DNA of 64,000 bases from contig JAVTVX010000035.1 of NCBI GenBank assembly GCA_033439265.1, positions 14,286,001 through 14,350,000 on the forward strand, in the 5' to 3' direction. Position numbers and translations under genes: made by a program. The stretch's first letter is position 1. The number at the start of each line of letters is the position of its first letter. The notes beneath the pieces are model-generated. The model saw only the letters and a list, made by a program, of their open reading frames with translations. It ran no database searches and was not told where the DNA came from. Of this stretch, positions 1-12,855 are shown piece by piece. The DNA is from Dillenia suffruticosa (lineage: Eukaryota; Streptophyta; Magnoliopsida; Dilleniales; Dilleniaceae).

Positions 1-30
1 ATTTCTCTCTTCTTAGTCAAAAATCCAACA
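1..30 (+). repeat. A1 5' LTR, terminal 30 bp
   Basis: The sequence ends in aatccaaca and matches the end of the 3' LTR at about 5040-5069. The primer-binding site starts at the next base. The rest of this LTR lies before the window. Confidence 0.9.
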
Positions 31-3000
31 TGGTATCAGAGCAAACATCGACTCCGGGGTTGGGAAATTCTCTTCCTCAAATCTCTTCCTTTCAAATCCA
101 ACTTTTCTCCCAAATTATTCTAAGCTCAACCAATTACTTCCAATGGGCTAGTCATATCAGAAGATCTCTCAATGGAGCAAAACTTTTGTCTTTCATTACA
201 AAAGATCCTATGGATCGGCTAGACCCACGATTTGATGAATGGAAGGAGCTGGATGATCAAGTGTTCCTATTGCTAACAAGCTCCATGGATCAAGCACACA
301 AAAATATGGTAATGTGCTGTCCGAGTTCCAAATCCTTATGGGAGCAAATGTATGGGTTATATGGTCAGGAATCAAACTTGAGCAGAATATTTGAAATACA
401 AAAAAGGATTGCGACCATCCAAATGGAGGAGAAATCAATTACACAATTGTTCGGAGAACACGAGGACTTGTGGAATGAGCTCAACACATTGAGACCTCTC
501 ACAAGTGATATAAAAGTGCTGCAAAAGAGACAAGATGAAGACAATGTGTTTTCATTACTCTCATCACTCAATGAGTCATTTGTACAACTTCGACAGGAAA
601 TTCTTCGAATGAAAGAATTTCCATCATACCAAGAGACTCGATTTATGATTCAAAGAGCTGCAGCTTCTCAAAGGCTTGAGGAAAGCAATCAGTCCAAAAG
701 TGAAGTTCATGGGTTCTCCACAAAGCAGAATGAGCAAGCTGCAAATAAGGCTCATCAGGGAATAAAAAAGGTGTGTTCTCATTGCAAAAAGTTGGGACAT
801 ACCAAGGATGGTTGCTGGTTTCTTCATCCTAACCTTAAACCTGAGTTCATCAAGAAAAAAGAGCAAGAGAGGTGTTGAAATTTAAATATAGCAAGCTAAG
901 AATGAATAAAGAAACTTCAAGAATTTAATTGAGAATTCAAAGAGAGTTTACATGCAATGAAGGCATGTTTTTCATACCTTCCAAAGAAACATATAAGCCC
1001 TATTTATAGAGAACAAGAAGAGGGGCAAGGAGATAAGAAAAGAGAGAGAGAAGAGGGCATTGTGCCCTCTCCAATTATGGCCGTTGGGGCTGTCCCCAAC
1101 GGCTGTTTTTTGCTAGCCGTTGGGGGACCTGATGGTCCCCCATTTGCTGGCCCGGGCTGGGCCCGAAGGGCCCAGCCCGAACAATCCGGGCAAGGCCCAT
1201 TTAGGGCCCAACTTAGAAACCTTAAAGGGATTACAATGAGAATGAAAAATCTACACAAATTAAAACTATACATTTAGACTTCATTCCCTTAGGACATAAA
1301 CCCTAATTGTCCTTTATTTCAACAAGAGGAGGGAGCAAAATGCTCAACCAGCTGCAAACAAAGCAAATCTGACATCTCAAAAATTAGGAAAATCCTCCTC
1401 AGGTACTTGCTCTAACTCATCTGTTATTTCTTCAAAATGGTTGATAGATTCAGGTTGTGATCACCATATGGTCAAAGATAAGCAAAATTTTCAGAATCTT
1501 GAACCTCTCCTAGAACCTAAAATGGTTAAAGTTGCGAATGGACATAATTTCAAAATTAAGCAAATTGGGGATGTTGAAATATTTGGAAGAAAATCAAAGG
1601 CCTTATATGTTCCTCAATTTACCTCTAATCTTATGTCCATTGGACAAGTCACTAAGGACTTAAATTGCAAAGCTATTTTTGACCCTCATTCTGTTGTTTT
1701 TCAGAATTTGGAGACGAATCAAGTGATTGGTAGTGGTTCTATGCAAGATAACTTGTATTTTTGGAAACAAGATAGTTTTGTATTTTCCGCAATCCGAGAG
1801 GAAAGTTACCTCCTTTGGCATGCTAGATTAGGTCATCCTTCTATGCATGCTCTGAAATGCCTATTCCCATAAAAAAATTGTAGTGATAGACATTGTGAAG
1901 CATGCATTTTTGGAAAGGAAACCCGAATGTATTATCCTATTTCTGAAACTCAATATAAAAAGCCTTTTGATCTTGTTCACTCGGATGTATGGACTTCACC
2001 TATGATATCTAGAAGGGGATTTAAGTATTTTATCTCATTTATAGATCATAAGTCTAGGTATACATGGGTGTATATGCTAAGATCAAAAGACCAAGTTTAT
2101 GAAGCCTTCAAGTCCTTTTACAAGTATATTATAAAACAATATGAGGCCAACATTAAAATTCTTAGGACAGATAATGGTGGGGAATATATGAGCACCAATT
2201 TCAAAAATTTCATTGAGGAGAATGGAATTATTCATCAAACTAGTTGTCCCTACACTCCCCAACAAAATGGAGTTGCCGAACGCAAAAATAGACATCTCCT
2301 AGAAATAGCTAGAACTATCATGTTCTTTGCTAATATGCCTAAGCGTTTTTGGAGTGATGCGGTTAGTACCGCAGCTCATTTAATAAATCGTCTTCCAACT
2401 AGAGTTCTCCGTGGAAAATCTCCATTAGAGTTGCTTAGAAAAGACAAACCAAACCTCTCTCACCTTAGAGTTTTTGGGTGTATTTGTTATGTTCATATTC
2501 CTAGGCAGTTTAGAGATAAGTTAGATATCAAAGGAAGGAAATGTGTTTTTATTGGGTACGCTTCATTCCAAAAAGGATATATTTGTTTTGAACTTGACTC
2601 TAACAAGGTATACACATCGAAAGATGTGATATTTATAGAAAATGAATTCTTTTTTGCAGGAGAAAAAAATGAAGAAAATTCATCAAGCAATGACTTGCAA
2701 ATCTTCTGCGATGTTCCCATAAATCCTCCTCTGGTTCCTCAAGAATCCAATGAAGAGAATTCACTTTCAGGAGGAGAAAACGAAGAGGGAGGAGTGGATG
2801 AGTCTGAAAATGAAGAGAACTCTTCCGAAGAAAGAGAAGAAGGCGAGGGATTACCTACCTTAGGAGAATCCGGAGACGAAACTAGACTGCCCTCTCCGTT
2901 GGCTCCTCCACTTCGACGTTCCACCAGATTGAGGCTTCCTCCCTCAGAGTGGATCAACAGAAGAGTTTATTACAATTCTAAGGTAACTCACTATCCTATT

Positions 3001-4683
3001 TCAAATTACTATTGTGTATCTAACACTTCCTCAAGCCATCAAGGGTTCTTGAGTGGCATTGACTCATCACAGGAACCTAAGGATTTTGATGAGGCAAATA
3101 CCAAACCCGAATGGAGACAAGCTATGCTTGAAGAACTAGATGCATTGAATAAAAATGGGACGTGGGAGATTACTACTCTCCCTAAGGGAAGAAAGGCTGT
3201 CGGGTGTAAATGGGTGTTCAAAATCAAGTATAAAAGTGATGGATCCATTGAACGCTACAAGGCAAGACTTGTAGCCAAAGGATTTACACAAACTTATGGA
3301 GAAGACTACATTGAGACTTTTGCCCCTGTTGCCAAAATGAAAACGATAAGGGTTTTGATGTCAATTGCAACCAATGGAGAATGACCAATGTATCAAATGG
3401 ACGTGAAGAATGCTTTCCTTCAAGGGGACTTAGACGAAGAAATCTACATGCAAATTCCCCAAGGGCTAGATGAGGATTCAAACATCAAGGTGTGTCGTCT
3501 TAAAAAAGCAATCTATGGGTTAAAACAATCTCCTCGTGCCTGGTATGCAAAATTAAGTTCAGCACTTCTTGGTAATAACTTTAAGAAATCCATTAGTGAT
3601 TCCTCCATGTTTACTAAAGTTAACAATGAAGAAATCACTATTGTTCTTATTTATGTAGATGATATAGTTATTACAGGAAGTGATATGAATGGTATTGATC
3701 AAGTTAGAAATTTCCTTAAATCTACTTTTGAGATTAAAGATTTGGGAAAACTAAAGTATTTCTTAGGAATAGAGCTTGCCTATTCTCATAAGGGGCTAGT
3801 TCTATGCCAAAGGAAATATGTACTTGACCTTTTGCAGGAAACTGGAAAGGTAGGAGCTAAACCAGCAGCAACTCCTATATCCATAGCAGAACGAGCACAA
3901 GGTGATGAAGAAATGTTCCAGGATATTCCTAGATATCAAAGACTTGTGGGGAGGCTCATCTACCTCACCATTACAAGACCAGATATCACCTATGCCGTCA
4001 GCTTAATCAGTCAACGGATGCATGCTCCAAGGATTCAAGATTGGAAGGCAGCAGAAAGAATTCTCAAGTATTTAAAAAGCTCACCAGGAAGGGGAATTCT
4101 TATGAAAAACAACCACAGCTTGGAGATTTATGGCTACTGTGATGCAGATTGGGCTGGGGATGTCACGGACAGGAGATCCACCACCGGCTACTGCATGTTG
4201 GTGGGAGGAAATCTTGTAACATGGAAAAGCAAGAAACAATCTGTTGTATCCAGATCAAGCGCTGAGGCTGAATACAAAGCAATGGCAGCGGCTACAAGCG
4301 AAATAGTTTGGCTAAAGGCATTACTTGAGGAGATGGGATTTCCTACTATCGCTCCTATTATTCTACATTGCGATAATCAAGCAGCTCTTCATATTGCTGC
4401 CAATCCTGTATTTCATGAAAGAACGAAGCACATTGAGGTTGATTGTCATTTTGTTCGAGAAAAATTAGAAAACAAGACAATTTCAACCTCATATGTTAGA
4501 AGTGAAGACCAGCTAGCTGACATTTTCACTAAGGCAACAACTGAGAAACATCTTCAGCACATCCTTAGCAAGTTAGGGTCCATAGACATCTATGCACCTA
4601 ACTTGAGGGGGAGTGTTAAAAATAAGGGAGAAGATGAAGATAAGTCTCAAGGTATTCAACTTGAAAATATGATAATGTCATAA
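30..4683 (+). pseudogene. A1 gag-pol coding region, broken
   Basis: Copia polyprotein. The start ATG straddles the LTR/primer-binding-site junction (base 30), so the protein opens MVSEQ. Visible parts in order: a copia-type Gag with a CCHC knuckle (C-x2-C-x4-H-x4-C, CSHCKKLGHTKDGC) just before the solo B LTR; the protease motif IDSGCDHHMV near 1445; the pre-integrase WHARLGHP near 1818; the integrase core with SDVW, RTDNGGEY and GVAERKNRH (about 1980-2290); reverse transcriptase with YVDDIVITG near 3655; RNase H with YCDADWAGD (about 4135) and HCDNQAA (about 4370). The reading frame ends inside the 3' LTR. It is non-functional, with about two or three breaks plus one LTR insertion. Confidence 0.88.
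873..1324 (-). repeat. solo LTR of copia family B inside A1
   Basis: A complete 452-bp B LTR in reverse orientation with terminal TGTTGAAA/TTTCAACA and no internal sequence. It is flanked by a perfect 5-bp duplication agagg (868-872 and 1325-1329). A1 gag sequence resumes on the far side. This is the usual product of recombination between the two LTRs of a full insertion. It carries the GC-rich inverted repeat and the AACGG motif cluster typical of B U3. Confidence 0.95.
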
Positions 4684-5069
4684 ACATTGGGCCTTTTATT
4701 TTTTAATGTTCAGAATTTGGCAACATATTTATGACCCAAAATACATTCAAAAACAAGCCCAATGAAGCCCAAAAGTATGGAGAAAAGTCTAAGAGGTAAA
4801 CCCAAATAGCTAGGGGCAGTTTGGGCAATGTATATTCTAACAGTCCAAAAACTAGCTGTTGGAAATTCTTGGGGTTTGAGCCCCAACGGGAATATTGACT
4901 TTGTTCTCTTTCTACTGGCTATTTTTCTCCCTTTGCCTATAAATAGAGCTATTGCTCTCCTTGTAAAATTAAGAGGAAGATAATCTCTCTTCCTTTGTAT
5001 CATTCTACTATATCAATAAAAACCAGAAGTTTATTAGATTTCTCTCTCTTCTTAGTAAAAAATCCAACA
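4614..5069 (+). repeat. A1 3' LTR
   Basis: 456 bp, starting TGTTAAAAA directly after the polypurine tract and ending AATCCAACA. A TATA box (tataaata) lies at 4938-4945, with a likely polyadenylation signal (caataaa) near 5013. The U3 part from about 4735 to 4900 resembles the E-family LTR. Confidence 0.93.
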
Positions 5070-6428
5070 GTTAGGAAATCCTTTTTGGCTCAAAATCAAC
5101 ATATGTTACACAAGAGATGGAGATGAAGCTTTCTTACCTAAAGTTGTTGAAGAAAAATTGAAGAATCTATAGATCTCTTCACTTGAAACTCATTATTTCC
5201 ATCCTTGAATCACTAAGCTAGACTTTTCCTTTCCTTCCAATTTTTGGATATGTTGTTTTAGGGGTGAGGAGTGTTTGATTTACGTAAAAACATTGAAGGT
5301 TGTTTGAAGGATTCAAGCTCTTGTTCAAGAGAGGATCACGGTCATGAGAGGATGGAGAGGCTTTTGATTTTTTTTTTCTTTCCTCAACACTCACGGTTTT
5401 GAGAAGGTAGTGGAGGCTAGGTTTTCTTCTTTTATCAAGCCTCATTCACTTTACTTAAATCCAATCTCAACCATCCATATTTTCAAGACAATTTTCTAAC
5501 CTTTGGATCACATTTAATATAACAAGACTAGTCTCTCTTCCTCTCTCTCTCTCTCTCTCTCACGTTTTTCCCCCTCTCTCGCTTTCACTCTACAACCCAA
5601 CAACACTTAAATTGCTTATTTATTATGTCTCTCAATGTGTCTCCCACTAACAAATCTATTGGCCCAAGAAAAATCCTTCATTTTTCCATTCATTTTAAAC
5701 CCTTGGATCAACTACCTCAAATGTCAACATTTGCAACTCTTCATTTCTCCTCACTTGGCCGGCCATGCATTTCTCCTTCCCAAATAAGCTTGTTTGTTCA
5801 TGCATAATGAGGAAGCAAAGTTGAATTTGGCTTCTTTTTTAGCCCTTGATCATTTTCTTGAATTTTCTCCACCATTGGATCCCCTTGTGCCAACTAGACA
5901 TTATCTTCTTTAATCCGATGGGTACATTTTAGTTATAACCCAACTAATTATTTTAACTATCCCATATTCTTTTTCCATAAATTTTTATTTGTTTTGGATG
6001 CGTCTCTTGACATGTAAAAATTATTTTTGACTTTGAAAATTCCCAAACCTTCATACTAGGTCCAAAACCTAATATTAGGTCTAATTAAATTGATTCCATG
6101 TCATAACAAGGGCATTTAAACTTGCCGAGAGGCTTTCATCCCAAATTAGGATTTCCGGCTAACATTTACAGAAATTCCTGATTTGGTTCTATGAAGTATG
6201 ATTTATCTATATTTGAAGTTCTCATATATTTCTAAGGCCATTTTGATTATTATTTGACTTGGTCATTTTGAAAAATTTTCATTCCCGGTGATTTTTGTCA
6301 AAATTTTTGAAAACAATTTTATCGGAAAAATTTCTGAGTGAATTTTCTATATATAGAAACTGAAGAATATTTTATATATTTCATGAACAGAAGTACAATA
6401 GTACGAACACCGTAGTTTCGGTGTTACA
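5070..6428 (-). repeat. G 3' LTR, part to the right of A1
   Basis: Colinear with 52807-54200 at roughly 93-94 percent identity by eye. Read on the minus strand it begins TGTAACACC, a common gypsy LTR start, directly preceded by the purine-rich run gatagaaaa. The rest of this LTR lies left of A1, off-window. I see no gene in this 1.36-kb stretch. Confidence 0.82.
5540..5561. repeat. (CT)n microsatellite in the G LTR
   Basis: About ten CT units followed by CACG. The matching run at 53277-53301 is slightly longer, so the repeat has changed length since insertion. Confidence 0.9.
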
Positions 6429-6480
6429 TTTTCTATCGCCCTAAAAATGAGTTTCGTCCTCAAAAAAAAAAAAATCATAC

Positions 6481-9400
6481 CGTGAAAAGTTGAGGGTACT
6501 GTCTCCTAATGACTTCCTTGGGTTCCCAAGTCTCTTCCTTGATCTGGTCTCTCCTCCATAAAACTCTGACTAGAGTAACCTCCTTGCTCCGTAGCTTCTT
6601 AGTTTGCCGATCAAGGATAGTTACTGCTGAACTGGTAGGCTCAAATCCTCTCGTAACTCAACTGGCGGAGGCTCTAATACATGAGATGGATCAGGTAGGT
6701 ACTTCTTAAGTACAGAGATATGGAAGACATCATGAAAACGGGAAAGTTGATCCGGCAGCTCTAGCCTATATGCCACATTTCTGACTCTTTCAAGGGTATG
6801 GAAAGATCCAATATACCTGGAGCTCAGCTTGCCCCGCTACCTGAATCGAATCATCCCTTTCCAGGGCAAGATTCGAAGGAAAACCATATCTCCTATCTCG
6901 AACTCAAGTGGTCGCCACCTCCCATCTGCATAAGCCTTCTGTTGATCCTGTGCGGCTTTTATCCGTTTACGGATGATCATCACTTTCTCCTTTGTCTCTA
7001 CAATGATCTCAACACTGGTGAGTCACCTTTCTCTTATCTCATCCCAGCACAACAGGGTATGGCACTTCCTCCCATACAATATCTGAAACGGATGCATCCC
7101 AATACTAGTCTGATAGCTATTATTATATGCAAACTCAACCAGCGGAAGATACCGATCCCAACTACCCCAAAATTCCATAACACATGCTCTCAGCTTGTCC
7201 TCTAGAGTCTGGATGGTCATCTCTGACTGACCATCAGTCTGAGGATGATAGGTTATGCTGAAACTCAGTCTAGTACCTAATGCCTCCTGCAATTTAGGCC
7301 AGAATCTAAACGTAAATCTGGGGTCTCAGTTTGACACTATTGATACTGGTATCCCGTGAAGTTGACTTAACTATGGTGTCAATATAGAGGCGTGCCAACA
7401 CCTCTAAGGAATGATCAGCACGAATCGGAATAAAGTGTGTGGACTTGGTGAGTCTATCGACAATCACCCATATAGTATCATGTTGTGCCGAAATCCATAG
7501 TAGTCCCATAACAAAATCCATCGTGATGTGTTCTCACTTCCACTCGGGAATGGGGAGAGACTGTAAAGTGCCGACGGGTCGCTGATGCTTGACCTTCACT
7601 TGTTGACAGACTAGGCATCAAGCAACAAATTCTGCAATCTCTCTCTTCATACTGGGCCACCAATAACTACCTCGGATGGTCTGGTACATTTTTATACTAT
7701 CCGGATGCATAGCATAAGCGGAGGAATTAGCCTCCTCAAGAATAGCTCTCCGGAGATCGTTGTCGGTGGGAATGCAAATTTGCTGTTGATATACCACTAG
7801 TCCGTCATCACGCACTCGGAAGTCTCCACCATCACCTCTGCGGATCCTATCAAGAATACCTCGGAGCTCCTCATCTGATCCTTAGAGCTCCCTAATGCGG
7901 TTGAGCAAAGTCAGCCTCACCTCAAATCGGGCTAGTAGTGCTCCTCGATCATCACTAACCAAGCTGACTCCTAAAGCACGGAGTCCCACCAAACAAGAGA
8001 GATAAGCACTCTTCGTTGCTTGAGAAGAAGATTTCTGGCTCAAGGCATCTGCCACAACATTTGCCTTTCCCTTTCCCAGTTGATAATTAATGATAAGATC
8101 ACAATCTTTCAGCAATCCATCCATCTCCTTTGTCTGAGGTTCAATTCTCGTTGAGTGAATAAGTACTTCAGACTTTTATGATCCGTGAATATTTTACAGG
8201 TTGCCTTCAAAGCAAAAACTATGGCGGCTAACTCAAGATCATGCGTTAGGTAGATCAACTCGTGCTTCTTTAGCTGTCAGGAAGCATATGAAATCACCCG
8301 ACCATCCTGTATCAGTACACCACCCAATCCCTATTGGTTGACATTACTGTATACTACACATTTTTGATTGCTAGTGGGAAGGGCCAATATCAGTGCTAAT
8401 GTCAGTCGTTATTTGAGCTCCTGAAAGCTCGCCTCACAACAATCGTCCTAATGAAACTTGACGTCCTTCCTCGACAATCTAGATAATAGGGCGGCGATCT
8501 GAGAGAATCCCTCTACAAACAGCCGATAATAATCTGCGAGACCAAGGAAACTCCGGACCTCAGTCACGGTCTTCAGTTGTTCTCATTTTAGTATAGCCTC
8601 AACCTTCTACGAATCAACGAAAATACCCTCCGTAGAAACTATATGTTCCAGAAAACTGATTTGTCACAGCAAAAATTCCACTTGGTGAATTTGGCATATA
8701 ACTGTCTCTCCCGAAGAATTTGTAAAACAACTCGAAGGTGTTGAGCATGCTCCTCGTCGCACCGCGAGTAGACTAGAATGTCATCAACAAATATAATGAC
8801 GAATCGATCCAGATAATCATGGAAGACCCGATTCATCAAGTCCATGAATGCGACTGGTGCATTTGTCAGGCCAAATGGCATGACTAGGAACTCAAAGTGT
8901 CCGTATCGGGTATGAAATGCAGTCTCGGGCACATTCTCAGCCCTAATCCACAGCTAATGGTACCCTGATCGAAAATCTATCTTCGAGAAAAATTTGGCAT
9001 CCTGAAACTGATCAAACAAATCATCAATGCACGGTAATGGATATCGGTTCTTGATAGTGACTTTGTTCAACTGTCGATAATCCACGCAAAGTCTAAGTGT
9101 ACCATCGTTTTTTTTCACAAATAGCACTGGAACACCTCAAGGTAAAGTGCTCGGACAGATAAATCTCTTGTCCAGCAATTCCTATAGCTGAACCTTGAGC
9201 TTTTAGCTCAGCTGGTGCCATTCTATACTGTGGAATCGAAACAAGAATAGTCCCCAGAGTCAGATCGATCTCAAAATCAAACTCCTGATTGGTGATAATT
9301 CGGATAGTTCCTTGGGGAATACATCAGAAAACTCTTGTACCACCGGGACCTCATCAAGCCTCGGACTCTCTATGGTGGTATCTATTACGTGAGCCAGATA

Positions 9401-11474
9401 TGCTGTGTATCCTCGACGTATCATCCGTCTGGCCTCCATCACTGATACTACACAATAGGGTAATACCCCCTCTCACCCGCAAACATCAGTGGTGTTCCTT
9501 CAGACCTCCGGAACTCAACTTTCTTGGTGAAACAATCCACAGAAGCTCGATGAGTACTCAGCCAATCCATTCCTAGGATGACATTGAAATTTGTTATATC
9601 AAGTGGAATCAAATCTGCTTCTAGCACTGTCTCACCAATCATGACATCGCTCCCTCTATATACCGAATCTCTGATCGACTGCTCACCAAGAGGAATAATA
9701 ACCAATAGCTCCTCATCTAGTGGCGATAACAGCCTATCCGACTGTTGAGCGAAAGAGGCTCTCACGTAAGAATAGTTCGATCCGGTGTCAATAAGAACAT
9801 GGGTATCGACTCCGTATATTTTCATAGTACCTGGATGTGAGAAATTGAAAAGAATTAATCGAAAGTCCATAAAAGATAGATATATATATATATACCAAAA
9901 TAGTTAAGCCTCTAGGGCTGTAACCAATCATGTCTGTACATATCATCATGAGATACATGATTTCAAAAAGAGGATCAAAATTGTTAAGCTTCTAAAGCTT
10001 TAACTAGTCATGGTGGTATACAATTTCAAAGAAGGAAAGAGTACATAAAGCTTTTAAACAAAAGGGTCTGCTGGAGGATTAGCCATGATCATGTCAGGGT
10101 TCGTCTTAGCGTCCTCCTGAGTTATCGCATACACACGGGCCTGTACCCTAGGTTGCTGTCGCAAAAGACCTGGTACTGTATAGCTCCCAGCTGCAGTCTG
10201 TGGAGCAGTGGGTACTGAATGTGTAGCCCTGCTGACCTATCCGTGGTCCACCCGTGTGTGTCTGTGGCACCTGACCCCTGAAACCTAGGTCAGGACAGAA
10301 ACTCCGAATATGTCATTGCTTCCACACTGGAAGCATCTCACCGGATCTCTACAAACTCCAGAATGACGTCGGCCACAGTTGTGGTAGATAGGGTGGTTCT
10401 ACACTGTGGAATGACTAGAGTCACTAGGGGCCGGTGCTCTAAACCCCTGGGGACGCAGTTCCTGTCTAAACTGTACTAGTCTAAAGTGAGAAGGGCCTCC
10501 CTGAAAACCTGAAGTTCTACCCTTCTTCGAGCCTTGACTCGCATGAGGCCCAGCCTTCTTCTTCTTTAGATCTCTGCTCTCCCTTTGTCTACTCTCAGCA
10601 CGTACTATCTCCTCCTCATGATATGCTGAATCAATAATCTCCAAAAGGGACAAGCTAGGTGTCACTGTCATGTATCTCCGGATACTCAAGTTAAAGCCAT
10701 CCTCAAACTTAAATCACATCTGTCTAGGTATGGCTAGGTCGGGACGAAGGCAGCTAATCTACTCAACTCTGCCTCATACTCGGCTACAGATCTGGTCCCC
10801 TGTCTTAAGTGCAAGAACTCCGTCCTCTTACGGTCCTGTTGAAACTCCGTAAAATATTTGCGGTCGAACTCCCTCAGGAAGTCTTCCCACCGTAGTAGCT
10901 CTTTAGCCTCATCACTAATAGCCTCCCACCATGTGAGGACATCACCATCCAACAATTTCTCAGCAACCTACAGCCTATACTCCTTGCTCAGACCCAAGTT
11001 TGTCAAAATCCAACAAGTCCTGGTGATCTAATGCTTGGCTGTAGTGGCATCACCAAGTGCCGCAAACTCCATGCATCCTAACTGACAAGCTTCTTTGATC
11101 AGCTAAGTCAGCTCGTGTATACGCCTAAGTGTGGCGGAAGTACTGTCACTCGGATCAGAAACTGTAGAAGGAACGGCCACCGGTAGAGGATCCAGTTCAG
11201 CAAAAGTAGGTGCTGTAGTAGGAATAGGCACTGCCGTAGGTTTCGGAGCTACCATTGGTGTCGGCACTGCCATTGGTGTCGGTGGAGGTGGCATTTGAAC
11301 CCCGTGCGAGGTGTACCACTCATACATCTGCCTAAAAGCATCTAAAGACGGTGGTGGAGCTGGGGCTGCAGTAGCCGGCTGAGAAGGTATTGGAGGGGGT
11401 GCATGGGATGAGGCAGCATCCTGAGGTACTATAGGTGTCTCAGGTACAAATCTAGTACCCCTTCTAGTAGTCAT
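6481..11474 (-). pseudogene. G gag-pol coding remnant (gypsy, Tekay-like)
   Basis: Read on the minus strand: a Gag start near 11474 (MTTRRGTRFVPETP), then a proline-rich N-terminus; a gag core with DVLTWWEAI and RQGTRSVAEYE (about 10955-10734); a CCHC-like knuckle near 10380; an aspartic protease with LIDTGSNYSYV and ILGMDWLS (about 9870-9450); reverse transcriptase with [10 protein letters not shown] (about 8770); RNase H with NVVADALSQK near 8050; integrase with YWWPSMKREI, a DRLTKSTHF region and YHPQTDGQSE (about 7815-7023); and a C-terminal tail ETWEPKEVIRRQYPQLF near 6500, the chromodomain-like end typical of chromoviruses. It is strongly decayed, with ten or more breaks, and cannot encode a working protein. 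Confidence 0.88.
9881..9894. repeat. (TA)7 microsatellite
   Basis: Pure TA run within the G internal region, just upstream (in the G sense) of the protease motif. Confidence 0.85.
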
Positions 11475-11507
11475 AGTTCTGTAAAGGAAGAATTTTTTAT
11501 TAGGCAT

Positions 11508-12855
11508 TATTAAAGAATTAGAATTAGTTACGAAATAACTAACCCCCTAAAATAAATAAAGTTATAGGTTTAAGTACCGATGGAGATGATAAACTAGGTT
11601 AGATACGAACAGTATCTAACCCACATGAAGCCAAACCTCGTTTCTTTTGCCAACATAATACAGGATTAGTAGGTTACTAAGCAAATAAAGTAATAAACTA
11701 ATTTTAGTAGTGTGCGCAACCCTAGGATGAGGCTATAAATTTAACAAGCATGCTTGCACGAATATCAATAAAATATTACAATAGTACAATTCATAAAGTT
11801 AATCATCTTAAAAAAATACAAATACATATTTTAACAATGTTTTAAAACAAGATTTTACATAATAATTTCTCATTTCCGTTGTTAAGTTCATCATCAAACC
11901 CTAGAATTCAAATCTAATTGTTTGTAGCATCCTCTCTAGATGTCGTTTGTATAAATTTTCAAATAAATCGATAAAGACAGATGTAAATAATTGGTACTAT
12001 AAAATGATTTTCATATAGAAATTTTATATGAATTAACTTTCAATTGAAAGCAAGTTCACTGACCTCACCAAAAAAAGAAAAAAGAAAACAGCAAGTTCAC
12101 TGGTTTACATGCAACTAAAAGCAATTTGGCATGAGATAGGAAGTCATAAATAATTTGTAAGTAAATGTATCTGCACATCTTATGCATAATTGTAAAGAAA
12201 ATGTTTATAGGTGATACCTTAATAATAAGGGTTAAAATTATTTGGAAAGTTTATTTTTAATTTATATTATTTTATTAAATAAAGATTTTTTATAAAGTTT
12301 TAATGACTTGAATTTAAATATGTTTAAGTTATGGAGAGTAATAATTTGTAATCTATGGACTGCTTGCATTCATCACTGGTTTGAACTTTGAGTTTTGATA
12401 ATGACCTTAACAAGGAGAGTGAAAAAAAATTAAATTTGATCAAAATTTTAATTAAAATTTTAACTTTATTTGTTACGGTTGAGTTTTTAAACTTTAATAT
12501 ATGATATGATTAATGATGTGGATATTATATACTGATATGGAAATTTTTTGTTAGGTCACATTAACACCTCATATCCAAGGCAGTGTTCATCTCATCTAGT
12601 AAGCATGCCACATCAATAGATAATGACCATGTCATCAAGAATGTCAAGCAAGTGACTCAATTATAATGTATTTTAAAGTTGAAGGATTCAATCATAATAA
12701 AATAAATTTTGACAAAAAAAAAAAACAATTGATCAGCAAAGGATTCAATGATTCAAAGTTCACTACTTTATATTGGTCAAACAATGCTATATTAAATAGA
12801 AAAATTTTGGCACAATTTTTGTTGTACATAAGATAATTTGGAAGTTCGCGTATTA
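11508..12855. other. AT-rich leader of G, partly unexplained
   Basis: About 1.35 kb between the G gag start and the inner edge of the high-coordinate LTR. It is very AT-rich, with no convincing ORF and no RNA gene. The tRNA primer-binding site expected next to the LTR edge at 12856 is not recognisable on the minus strand. An A-run at about 12713-12725 and the sequence before it could be a small decayed repeat, but I found no flanking duplication. Confidence 0.5.

Larger units (their letters stand above)
1..5069 (+). mobile_element. Ty1/copia LTR retrotransposon A1 (5' end off-window)
   Basis: The window opens on the last 30 bp of the 5' LTR, followed at 31-42 by the primer-binding site TGGTATCAGAGC. 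Gag, protease, integrase, reverse transcriptase and RNase H follow in copia order. The polypurine tract gagggggag (4605-4613) leads into the 3' LTR. A1 lies in the low-coordinate LTR of gypsy element G: sequence resuming at 5070 matches the G LTR copy from about 52807. The right-hand target duplication is probably gttag (5070-5074); the left copy is off-window. A solo B LTR is inserted in its gag region. The coding region is broken, with about two or three breaks besides that insertion. The A LTR is related in its middle part to family E LTRs. Confidence 0.93.

Noticed and set aside
31-42. TGGTATCAGAGC repeats as fragments of tRNA genes
   Set aside because: Only the 12-base complement of the initiator tRNA 3' end is present, always directly after a 5' LTR; no tRNA body follows.
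1004-1273. ORFs of about 70-110 codons on either strand within B LTR copies (also near 19358, 25648 and 35332)
   Set aside because: They recur only because the LTR recurs, lie over U3 palindromes and GC blocks, and have no family resemblance or coding signal.
5218-5445. Possible small gene encoding a Lys/Ser-rich peptide, repeated at 52954-53181
   Set aside because: Both copies are in the two LTRs of G, so the repetition reflects the LTR and not selection on a protein.
12200-12730. SINE or MITE ending in the A-run near 12713
   Set aside because: No A/B boxes, terminal inverted repeats or flanking duplication could be recognised, so it is left as part of the unexplained G leader.
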